A DNA stretch of 64,000 nt from Atlantibacter sp032062175 (GTDB lineage: Bacteria > Pseudomonadota > Gammaproteobacteria > Enterobacterales > Enterobacteriaceae): contig NZ_DAMBQK010000021.1 of the NCBI RefSeq assembly GCF_032062175.1, positions 26,110-90,109 on the forward strand, read 5' to 3'. Under the pieces are notes generated by a model. That model was given only the letters and a program-made list of their open reading frames with translations, was not told the origin of the DNA and made no database searches. This document shows positions 8,874-16,274 of the stretch, piece by piece. The position numbers and the translations under genes were made by a program. Within the stretch, counting starts at the first letter, position 1. The number at the start of each line of letters is the position of its first letter.

Positions 8874-10292
8874 ATGTCCCGTATCCCACATCAATTAACC
8901 TTCGGCGTAATTATCGGTAACCGTGGATTCTTCCCCAGCTATCTGGTGGCGGAAGCCCGCGAGCAGGCCGAAGCACTGTTTTCTCGTCTCGGCATTAATA
9001 CCGTGATGCTGAAAGATGGCGAAACCTACCTCGGCGGCGTGGAAACCCGCCAGGATGCCAAAGTATGCGCCGAACTGTTCCGCAAGCACCGCGACCCGAT
9101 CCACGGCGTGGTGGTACTGCTACCGAACTTTGGCGATGAAAAAGCGGTGGCGGAAGCCCTTCGCCTGTCCGGCCTTAACGTGCCGGTGTTGATCCAGGCC
9201 GAAGAAGACAACCTCGATAAAATGGGCCTCGCCACCCGCCGCGACAGCTTCTGCGGCAAGATTTCCCTGTGCAACAACCTGCGCCAGTACGGCATTCCGT
9301 TTACCCTGACCACCCAGCACGTTTGCGCCCTGTCCAGCGAGGTCTTCGCCGGCGATCTGCAACGCTTTACCCAAATCTGCCGGGTGGTGGCATCAATGAA
9401 AGGCGTGCGCATCGGCGCAATTGGCGCGCGTCCGGCGAGCTTTAACACCGTGCGCTACAGCGAAAAACTGCTGGAAAAAATGGGCGTGGCGGTGGAAACC
9501 CTCGACCTGTCGGAGATCTTCACCCGCGTCAAACACATCAGCGACGATGACATTCGCGTCCAGGAAAAACGCGGCATCCTGATGGATAACGCCGACGCCA
9601 GCGCCATTCCGGCGGACAAACTGGTCACGATGGCGAAACTGTTCGTCGTCATCAGCGAATGGGTGACGGCCAACGATATCGACACCACCGCCATTCAGTG
9701 CTGGACATCGCTGCAAGAAAACCTCGGGATTAACGTCTGCTCGATCATGAGCGTGATGTCCGGACAACTGATGCCGAGCGCCTGCGAAGTGGACGTGATG
9801 GGCGCGCTGTCGATGTACGCCCTGGCGAGCTGCTCGCTGAACCCGGCGTCGATTGCCGACTGGAACAACAACTTCGGCGACGATCGTAACAAATGCGTGC
9901 TGTTCCACTGCGGCAACTTCGCCAGCGCCAGCCTGGAATCCCCGGCGATGGGCACTGCGGATATCATCGGCACCACCGTGGGTAAAGAGAACACCTGCGG
10001 CGCGGTGCACGGTCGCCTAAAAAGCGGCCCGCTCACCTACTTCCGCTTGTCATCGGATGATTTCACCGGCGAGATCAAAGCCTACGTTGGCGAAGGCCAG
10101 TCGGTGGACGACGCGCTGGACACCGTGGGCTGCCGCGCGGTGATTGAAGTGCCGCACCTGGAAAACCTGCTGGCGTGGATTTGCAATAACGGCTTCGAGC
10201 ACCACGTGGCGATGAACCACTCGGCCACCGGCGCGGTGTTGCAGGAGGCGTTTAATAAGTATCTGGGGATTAGCTGTTACTGGCATCGTTGA
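8874..10292 (+). CDS. L-fucose/arabinose-isomerase-like enzyme; probable aldose-ketose isomerase
   Basis: This 472-residue protein belongs to the L-fucose isomerase-like superfamily (FucI/AraA C-terminal fold). It has an N-terminal Rossmann-like domain (ETYLGGVETRQDAKVCAELFRKH near residue 45) and the catalytic region SACEVDVMGALSMYALA near 300, with candidate Mn-binding acidic residues E and D. It is shorter than classical FucI (about 590 residues). It is the last operon gene, 21 bp after the kinase and with its own GGAGTG. It would convert an imported aldose to the ketose used by the kinase. Whether that aldose is D-apiose cannot be settled from sequence. Confidence 0.82.
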   Translation: MSRIPHQLTFGVIIGNRGFFPSYLVAEAREQAEALFSRLGINTVMLKDGETYLGGVETRQDAKVCAELFRKHRDPIHGVVVLLPNFGDEKAVAEALRLSGLNVPVLIQAEEDNLDKMGLATRRDSFCGKISLCNNLRQYGIPFTLTTQHVCALSSEVFAGDLQRFTQICRVVASMKGVRIGAIGARPASFNTVRYSEKLLEKMGVAVETLDLSEIFTRVKHISDDDIRVQEKRGILMDNADASAIPADKLVTMAKLFVVISEWVTANDIDTTAIQCWTSLQENLGINVCSIMSVMSGQLMPSACEVDVMGALSMYALASCSLNPASIADWNNNFGDDRNKCVLFHCGNFASASLESPAMGTADIIGTTVGKENTCGAVHGRLKSGPLTYFRLSSDDFTGEIKAYVGEGQSVDDALDTVGCRAVIEVPHLENLLAWICNNGFEHHVAMNHSATGAVLQEAFNKYLGISCYWHR

Positions 10293-10309
10293 TTTTTGAT
10301 TAACGCTGC

Positions 10310-10346
10310 AACCGCATACGGCGCAGGGCCGTGTGCGGTTTTTTTT
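10310..10346 (+). terminator. Rho-independent terminator of the catabolic operon
   Basis: A 12-bp GC-rich stem (ACCGCATACGGC pairing with GCCGTGTGCGGT through one G-T pair) is followed by eight T residues, 18 bp after the isomerase stop. Confidence 0.9.
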
Positions 10347-10392
10347 GTGAGGGTTGAGGGGCGACGGTGAGCGGAAACCTGCCGGTGTACGA

Positions 10393-11070
10393 CTAGTAAA
10401 ACTGACACGAAAACGTCCAGATCCCCTCGGGTGACTTGTGAAAGTAGCCGATACCCTTGTCCGACCACATCCAGTTTACCTTTTCCTCTGACCCCACCTG
10501 AAAGACAAAATCCTGAATCCCCGCACCATGTTGTATCTCCGTTGGATATCCTCCGACCTTGGTTCCCCTGTAGCGGTTAAAATCATCAAAGAAACGGTTG
10601 CTTGCTTCTTCATCATCATTTACGTCAGAAAGGTCAATAATATCCCACGCGTCCTCCCATCCCGGAGCATCATCATTGACGCTCACCCATCGAACCGGAA
10701 ATGCGCGATACGGAGTGTCTGTTGCAGGCAATAACTCCAGCCCCTCAAGGGTGGCATATTCGCGTATTAGCCACCCCTCGCCATGAGGTTTATCGAATGG
10801 ATGGCTTTCTAAGTTGTGATAGAGCACCAGCAATGCGACATCCTTCAGTTGTTCAGGAACCACGGGAAGCTCGTCTATACGAATCTGAAGAAGCGGAAAC
10901 ATCGGTTGCCCCTTCCAGACTGGCAACCCTTCCCCAGGAAGAGAGACACCTTTCAAAAACCACGATGTAATGGGGTCTTCAGTAGGGCGAAATCCCCCGA
11001 CTTGCGCCACCGAGGCGGGACGTAATTGGGATCTGAGTTCTTGTAAAACTAACGCACTTTTGGATTTCAT
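10393..11070 (-). CDS. DUF1963 (YwqG-like) protein, possible immunity protein
   Basis: This 225-residue cytoplasmic protein has no signal peptide or membrane segment. The segments FRPTEDPITSWFLKGVSLPGEGLPVW, MFPLLQIRIDELP and a C-terminal glycine/aromatic block (GYPTEIQHGAG... then FQVGSEEKVNWMWSDKGIGYF) match the DUF1963/YwqG pattern. Its function is unknown; the family turns up beside polymorphic toxins and is suspected to include immunity proteins. That fits the toxin-linker-like remnant just upstream at 11146-11376, but it is a guess. The region has lower GC than the operons around it. Confidence 0.75.
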   Translation of the reverse strand: MKSKSALVLQELRSQLRPASVAQVGGFRPTEDPITSWFLKGVSLPGEGLPVWKGQPMFPLLQIRIDELPVVPEQLKDVALLVLYHNLESHPFDKPHGEGWLIREYATLEGLELLPATDTPYRAFPVRWVSVNDDAPGWEDAWDIIDLSDVNDDEEASNRFFDDFNRYRGTKVGGYPTEIQHGAGIQDFVFQVGSEEKVNWMWSDKGIGYFHKSPEGIWTFSCQFY

Positions 11071-11145
11071 ATTGGCAGCCTTGCGTATGCAGCGTCTCTT
11101 TGGGGTCTGAAAGAGAGACTTTTTATTTTATATCGTAATGATTTT

Positions 11146-11376
11146 CTAACGGACTTGGGTTTTTTTGTGTGGATTCTTTGAAGAGTAGCGAGGGTCTGCA
11201 TCTGGTGCGAGCAATTCATTTGCGGCATTGTCTGCGGCTGCAACAGCACTATTCCAGATTCTCGGTTTGTAATGCTGACCTGCCCCCCATTGATTAATAC
11301 CCGGTGGGGTTGGCAACGTCCACTTTTGGCACGAAGCAGCCCCTATCTCTGATGACCTTTCTCGACTCCCACGCAA
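11146..11376 (-). pseudogene. Possible remnant of a polymorphic toxin/effector gene
   Basis: A 76-codon frame contains PTPPGINQWGAGQHYKPRIW followed by NSAVAAADNAANELL, which reads like the linker segment of a larger secreted effector rather than a complete domain. It has no start context and lies between the HxlR regulator and the DUF1963 gene. I interpret it as a decayed piece left beside its putative immunity gene. It may be chance coding, and I cannot name the parent family. Confidence 0.3.
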
Positions 11377-11380
11377 AAAA

Positions 11381-11860
11381 TCATTCCTCTCCCCTCATCC
11401 CAGCCACCACGCGCTGACGATAACAATCTGCGGGCTCAAGCCTGGCCCCTTGCGATGAGCAAACTTCTAACGCTGGCAACGGCTCGCCATTCAACTTATC
11501 GAGCAACACCGAGTGTATCTCGCCCTTTTCAAACATATAGCGTTCGCCCCACTGCCGCATGGCGACCACGATCGGAAACACCGAGCGGCCCCTTTCGGTC
11601 AGGATGTATTCCTTGTAAGCGCTGCCATCAGACGCCGGGCAAACGTCAAACACGCCGATTTCCACCAGATGCTTGAGACGTGCGGCCAGAATATTTTTCG
11701 CCAGACCCAGGTTCTTCTGGAACTCGCTGAATCTGCATACATCATCAAACGCTTCACGAATAATCATTAAACACCAGCGCTCGCCAATCGACTCCAGGGT
11801 CCTGACGACGGGGCATTCGTTGGTTCTGAGCGTTACATAGACAGCCCGTTTTCCCGCTAT
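11381..11860 (-). CDS. HxlR-family winged-helix regulator lacking a canonical start codon
   Basis: The frame from 11860 to 11381 encodes a complete HxlR domain. It begins near NECPVVRTLESIGERWCLM with the family's conserved Cys-Pro, then the recognition region FQKNLGLAKNILAARLKHLVEIGVF. HxlR proteins are small redox- or quinone-responsive repressors. The first ATG (11767) lies inside the domain and would delete the conserved Cys. Upstream of it there is no ATG, GTG or TTG before the TGA of the preceding gene in the same frame at 11861-11863. Either an unusual start (for example the ATA next to the stop) is used, or the 5' end has been lost and the gene is inactive. Confidence 0.7.
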   Translation of the reverse strand: MAGKRAVYVTLRTNECPVVRTLESIGERWCLMIIREAFDDVCRFSEFQKNLGLAKNILAARLKHLVEIGVFDVCPASDGSAYKEYILTERGRSVFPIVVAMRQWGERYMFEKGEIHSVLLDKLNGEPLPALEVCSSQGARLEPADCYRQRVVAGMRGEE

Positions 11861-12307
11861 TCAGAGATTGAAAAACGATAGCGATTTGATTTCAGCTTCA
11901 GGATTTGCTTGTTTAACCGCCGACAAAAAACCAGAGAAATTGTGGTTAAAAATCGTTAAGTTATTGAAAAACTCAACGTGCTTTTTCTCGCCGTGGTTAA
12001 GATAGCTAACCAACCAGTTTTGCCGGTTATTTATTTTGGTAAATCCCGGCTTTATTTGAATAATTTCACTCAGTGGAATTGTACAGGTAACGTCGTTTTT
12101 AACTTCATATAAATAGTCGCTGTCGTAATAATAGTCTTTGTGCGAAGCCCCCCGAAAAATCGAGGGGTTGGTGGAAATTTTTTTCAGGCCGTTTTTTTCT
12201 GTAATGATGCGTTTTGGATGTCGCACCGCCCTGAAAAACAGCCTTACCAGAATGAATAACACCATCAAGGGTAAAGCCGCTGACAGGATATTCATTATTT
12301 CGCGCAT
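11861..12307 (-). CDS. Membrane-anchored protein of unknown function
   Basis: This 148-residue protein has a single N-terminal transmembrane segment (about residues 7-25) and a basic stretch right after it, followed by a mainly beta-predicted soluble domain rich in Tyr, Asn and Asp. I do not recognise the family; the layout of an anchor plus a small beta domain recalls PH-like domains of small bacterial membrane proteins, which is only an impression. It is AT-richer than the flanks, lies between smvA and the HxlR gene, and its TGA immediately abuts the HxlR reading frame. Confidence 0.65.
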   Translation of the reverse strand: MREIMNILSAALPLMVLFILVRLFFRAVRHPKRIITEKNGLKKISTNPSIFRGASHKDYYYDSDYLYEVKNDVTCTIPLSEIIQIKPGFTKINNRQNWLVSYLNHGEKKHVEFFNNLTIFNHNFSGFLSAVKQANPEAEIKSLSFFNL

Positions 12308-12352
12308 TTTTTAGCCCCGCTATAAGTGAATAGTCATACTTAATGATCAATT

Positions 12353-13846
12353 TCAGGCTGTCAATCTCTTCACCGGCCTTAGCGCAAACCACACCCCCGC
12401 CGTCAGTACCAGCAGCATCCCGCTGGCCACCGACAACACCGCGCTGTGCGATTCTTTAAACGCCACGTTCGCCGCATTGACCACCTGCTCGCCCAGTGCC
12501 GGACTGAGCTGTTGAGCCACCAGCAGCGCCTCGTTGATAGACGCGCTGGCCTGGGCCATCAGCGTGGCGGGCAATTCTGCTGGCAGGTCAATCGAACCGC
12601 TAAACGAATGGCTTAAAATCATGCCGAAAATGGCGATGCCCATGCCCGCGCCCAGCTCATAGGCCATGGTTTCAATCGCCCCGGCCGCGGTAGCTTTTTC
12701 TTTCGGGGCCGCCGACATAATCGCGGCGGTAGACGCCAACAGCGCGGTAGCGGCGCTCAACCCCAGCAAAATCATCCAGCCCCAGGCGACGGCGCGCTGG
12801 TTGGCTATGTCGGTCATGGCCAGTCCATAGAAACTCAACGCGCTTAATGCCATGCCGAGCGTCGCAACGTTACGCAAGCCAAAGCGCCCGACCAGCGCAC
12901 CCGCCGCCGGGCCGCTAAAGCTACAGGCCAGCATCAGCGGCAGCATAAACAGCCCGGCCTCCAGCGGCGTAAAGCCGTGGACGAATTGCAGTTCCTGCGC
13001 CATCAGCAGTTCGAACCCGACCAGGGTGATCATCGCGGTCAGCGCCATCAGCACGCCGGTTAAGATAATGCGATGAGTGAACAGCGTCAGGTCGATCATC
13101 GGCGCGCGGGTGCGTAGCTGGCTGCGGATAAACAGCGCCAATAAGAGCGCACCGCTGATTAACGCCCCCAGCACCAGCAGGATATTGCTGTTCGCTTTGA
13201 GGCTGGTTTTTGCCGCAAATACCAGCAGCAGAATAGCGGCGATCAGCATCAGCGCCTGGGTTAAATTCAAGGTTTGCGAACGCTGTACCGGCTGACGCGG
13301 AATGCACAAGGTGGTGAACAGCAGCACCAGCGCGATAATCGGCAGGTTGATCAGGAACACCGAGCCCCAGTAATAGTGCTCAAGCAACATACCGCCCACC
13401 AGCGGACCAAATGCCGCGCCGCCGGAGCCGACGGCGACCCAAATCCCCAGCGCGATGCCGCGCTCGCGCTCATCATTAAAGGTGCCGCGAATGCCCGCCA
13501 GCGTTGCGGGAACGATCATCGCCGCGCCCACCGCCAGCAACGCCCGCGCGGCAATCAGCTCACTGGCCTGGGTTGAGAACGCCGCCGCCAGCGACGCCAC
13601 GCCAAACAGGGCGCTACCGATCAGCGTCAGGCGCTTATAGCCGATGCGGTCGCCCAGCGCGCCCATCGGCAGCACCATGCCAGCCATCACCAGCGAATAG
13701 ATATCGATAATCCACAGCAGCTCGTTGCCGGACGCCCCCAGCGCCAGGGTTAATGACGGCACAGCGACGTGCAGTACCGTGGCGTCAATGGCGACGGGAA
13801 TATAGATCAACACCAAAATAGCTAAGGTATACCACTTACGAAACAT
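12353..13846 (-). CDS. smvA: SmvA-like MFS efflux pump (DHA2 family, 14 TM)
   Basis: The protein has 497 residues when started at MFRKWYTLAIL (13846); an upstream in-frame ATG at 14107 adds a non-conserved stretch across the promoter and is rejected. It is a proton-driven drug:H+ antiporter of the DHA2 type, with motif A-like GALGDRIGYKRLTL near residue 65 and motif C-like VGSGGAAFGPLVGGML near 145. Length and sequence match the Salmonella/Klebsiella SmvA pumps that export quaternary ammonium compounds, methyl viologen and chlorhexidine. It is divergent from a TetR repressor gene (smvR) with a palindrome between them. Confidence 0.92.
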   Translation of the reverse strand: MFRKWYTLAILVLIYIPVAIDATVLHVAVPSLTLALGASGNELLWIIDIYSLVMAGMVLPMGALGDRIGYKRLTLIGSALFGVASLAAAFSTQASELIAARALLAVGAAMIVPATLAGIRGTFNDERERGIALGIWVAVGSGGAAFGPLVGGMLLEHYYWGSVFLINLPIIALVLLFTTLCIPRQPVQRSQTLNLTQALMLIAAILLLVFAAKTSLKANSNILLVLGALISGALLLALFIRSQLRTRAPMIDLTLFTHRIILTGVLMALTAMITLVGFELLMAQELQFVHGFTPLEAGLFMLPLMLACSFSGPAAGALVGRFGLRNVATLGMALSALSFYGLAMTDIANQRAVAWGWMILLGLSAATALLASTAAIMSAAPKEKATAAGAIETMAYELGAGMGIAIFGMILSHSFSGSIDLPAELPATLMAQASASINEALLVAQQLSPALGEQVVNAANVAFKESHSAVLSVASGMLLVLTAGVWFALRPVKRLTA

Positions 13847-13871
13847 ACGCTTATCACTCTTCAAACTAACT

Positions 13872-13885
13872 TGGACGGTTGTCCA
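13872..13885. promoter_or_regulatory. Candidate SmvR operator
   Basis: TGGAC-GGTT-GTCCA, a palindrome with perfect 5-bp arms, lies 25 bp upstream of the smvA start in the divergent smvA-smvR region. A further GTCCAA half-site lies near 13916-13922. Both fit binding of a TetR-family dimer. Confidence 0.6.
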
Positions 13886-13963
13886 GATTTGCGATTCTAC
13901 GGAAATTTGAACGCGCGTCCAACTTTTTTGATACACTGACGGTCCGCCACAGAGGAGCCAGAT

Positions 13964-14548
13964 ATGCGTTATATGAACCGGGAAGATCGTCGGGAGAACG
14001 TGATGGAAGCGGCGATGCGCGTGGCGCTTTCCGAGGGGCTTTCCGCCATGACGGTGCGCCGCATCGCCAGTGAAGCCGGGATTGCCGCAGGCCAGGTGCA
14101 TCACCATTTCGCCTCGTCGATGGCGTTGAAGGCCGAGACATTTTTGCGCCTCAGCCGTCAGTCGCTGGATCTGGAAAGCGCCCCGCCGCTGTCGACCTGG
14201 CGTGCAAAACTCAACTGGACGCTGGGATTTGATAACCCCGATATCGAGAGGTATCTGCGACTGTTTGGCGAAGCGGAGGCCCTCGCCCGGCGCGAAGCAG
14301 AAATGAAACAGGCGTGGATAATATCAATGGAAATGTGGCACGACGCGACCACACTCATTATTTCTCACGGGGCAAATGAGAATGAATTTCAACTTCGCGA
14401 CAGTGCGGAAAATATTGCCTGGCGAATTATCGCCTTTGTCAGCGGGCTGGATGGAATTGTCAAACTCGGTTTATCCGGCATGGATGATGACGCCTTTCGC
14501 CGTCACGTTGATATTGTGATTAATAATGAATTAATGCCTGCGTCATAA
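13964..14548 (+). CDS. smvR: TetR-family repressor of smvA (SmvR)
   Basis: This 194-residue protein has an N-terminal TetR helix-turn-helix (MTVRRIASEAGIAAGQVHHHF, about residues 28-50) and an alpha-helical ligand-binding domain. The start at 13964 lies 7 bp after GAGGAG. Divergence from smvA and the close match to known SmvR proteins support the role of local repressor of the pump. Loss of SmvR is known to raise cationic biocide tolerance in related species, so an intact reading frame here predicts normally repressed smvA. Confidence 0.9.
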   Translation: MRYMNREDRRENVMEAAMRVALSEGLSAMTVRRIASEAGIAAGQVHHHFASSMALKAETFLRLSRQSLDLESAPPLSTWRAKLNWTLGFDNPDIERYLRLFGEAEALARREAEMKQAWIISMEMWHDATTLIISHGANENEFQLRDSAENIAWRIIAFVSGLDGIVKLGLSGMDDDAFRRHVDIVINNELMPAS

Positions 14549-14832
14549 AATTTAAATATAAAAGGCGCACGCGGAATAATTGTGAATTGCGTCACTATTA
14601 CTTTTTATGACCTTATTAATGGTTATCTATAACATTCACCGCTACGCGGGCAATTATTACAATTAGTAACAATTAACCAAGCGGTTAATCCTCTCCGTAG
14701 CGCGTCTCTGGTACTTTTTTATCTATTCTTGTTTTGTTCACCCGCTCAATTTTGTCGCTTTAATTTCAAACGGATGCGCACTTCTCCGCCGTAACCTTTT
14801 GTTTCTAATACCGATACAGGCAAGGGGCGATC

Positions 14833-16221
14833 ATGTTACCCACAACTGCAAAAACCAATAGCCATCTTTTAAAAGACTGGAAACCGGAAAACGACGCATT
14901 CTGGAACAATAAAGGCAAGGCCATTGCGCGGCGTAATTTAGTGATATCCGTCGCCTGCTTATTATTAGCTTTCTGCGTCTGGATGTTATTTAGCGCCGTA
15001 GCGGTCAATCTCAATAAAGTGGGATTTAATTTTACTACCGATCAGCTTTTTTTATTAACCGCGCTGCCGTCATTATCCGGCGCTATTTTACGGGTGCCCT
15101 ACTCCTTTATGGTGCCGGTGTTCGGTGGCCGATACTGGACGGTGTTAAGCACCGTGATCCTGATTATTCCCTGCATCTGGCTCGGCTTAGCCATTCAAAA
15201 CCCGGCTACTCCGTTTGAAGTATTTATGATTATTGCATTGCTGTGCGGCTTCGCCGGTGCCAACTTCGCTTCCAGCATGGGCAATATCAGTTTCTTCTTC
15301 CCCAAAGCCCGCCAGGGTAGCGCGCTGGGCATTAACGGCGGCATGGGCAATTTGGGCGTCAGCGTGATGCAGATGGTCTCCCCGCTGGTGATCACCCTGC
15401 CGATGTTTGTCTTTCTGGGCGTCCACGGCGTCGAGCAGCCGGACGGCTCCTCGTTATGGCTGGCTAACGCCGCGTGGATCTGGGCACCGCTGCTGCTGGT
15501 CGCGACCGTCGCCGCCTGGTTCGGCATGAACGATATCGCCAGCTCGAAGGCGTCAATTCGCTCACAGTTACCGGTCCTGAAGCGCGCGCACCTGTGGCTG
15601 CTCAGCCTGCTGTATCTGGCGACCTTCGGCTCGTTTATCGGCTTTTCGGCGGGCTTTGCGATGCTGGCGAAAACCCAGTTTCCGGACGTCAACATCCTCA
15701 AGTTGGCGTTTTTCGGCCCGTTTATCGGCGCGCTGGCCCGCTCAGCGGGCGGCATGATCTCTGACCGCTTCGGCGGCGTGCGGGTGACGCTGATTAACTT
15801 CATCTTTATGGCTATCTTCAGCGCCCTGCTGTTCCTGACCCTGCCGGGCAGCGGCTCGGGCAGCTTCGTGGCGTTTTATCTGGTGTTTATGGGGCTGTTT
15901 CTCACTGCCGGTTTAGGCAGCGGCTCAACCTTTCAGATGATCGCGGTGATTTTCCGGCGCATCACTATTTACCGGGTGAAGCTCAAGGGCGGTAGCGAGC
16001 AGCAGGCGCAACAGGAAGCCGTCACCGACACCGCCGCCGCGCTGGGCTTTATCTCCGCCATCGGCGCGGTGGGCGGTTTCTTTATTCCAAAAGCCTTCGG
16101 CACGTCGCTGGAAATGACCGGCTCGCCGGTGGGCGCAATGAAAGTGTTCCTGGTGTTCTACATCGTTTGTGTGCTGGTGACCTGGCTGGTGTATGGCCGC
16201 CCGCAACGTGGAAAAAAATAA
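14833..16221 (+). CDS. narU: Nitrate/nitrite transporter NarU
   Basis: This 462-residue MFS protein of the nitrate/nitrite porter family closely follows E. coli NarU, including the N-terminal LLKDWKPENDAFWNNKGK. The two nitrate signature stretches are GFAGANFASSMGNISFFFPK near residue 140 and TAGLGSGSTFQMIAV near 360, with an Arg in each half for substrate binding. Twelve transmembrane helices are expected. SD AAGGGG precedes the start. It is the leading gene of the narUZYWV cluster. The 284 bp upstream (14549-14832) are AT-rich with possible stationary-phase promoter elements but no gene. Confidence 0.95.
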   Translation: MLPTTAKTNSHLLKDWKPENDAFWNNKGKAIARRNLVISVACLLLAFCVWMLFSAVAVNLNKVGFNFTTDQLFLLTALPSLSGAILRVPYSFMVPVFGGRYWTVLSTVILIIPCIWLGLAIQNPATPFEVFMIIALLCGFAGANFASSMGNISFFFPKARQGSALGINGGMGNLGVSVMQMVSPLVITLPMFVFLGVHGVEQPDGSSLWLANAAWIWAPLLLVATVAAWFGMNDIASSKASIRSQLPVLKRAHLWLLSLLYLATFGSFIGFSAGFAMLAKTQFPDVNILKLAFFGPFIGALARSAGGMISDRFGGVRVTLINFIFMAIFSALLFLTLPGSGSGSFVAFYLVFMGLFLTAGLGSGSTFQMIAVIFRRITIYRVKLKGGSEQQAQQEAVTDTAAALGFISAIGAVGGFFIPKAFGTSLEMTGSPVGAMKVFLVFYIVCVLVTWLVYGRPQRGKK

Positions 16222-16274
16222 CTATCGATTCGGCAATGTCATTCAGGAAGGACCCTTCCTGTCAGGAGAAAGCA

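Noticed and set aside
14574..14587. GTGA-ATTGC-GTCAC as a second matS site
   Set aside because: The spacing is one base too long and the left arm lacks its final C, so it fails the GTGAC-N3-GTCAC pattern.
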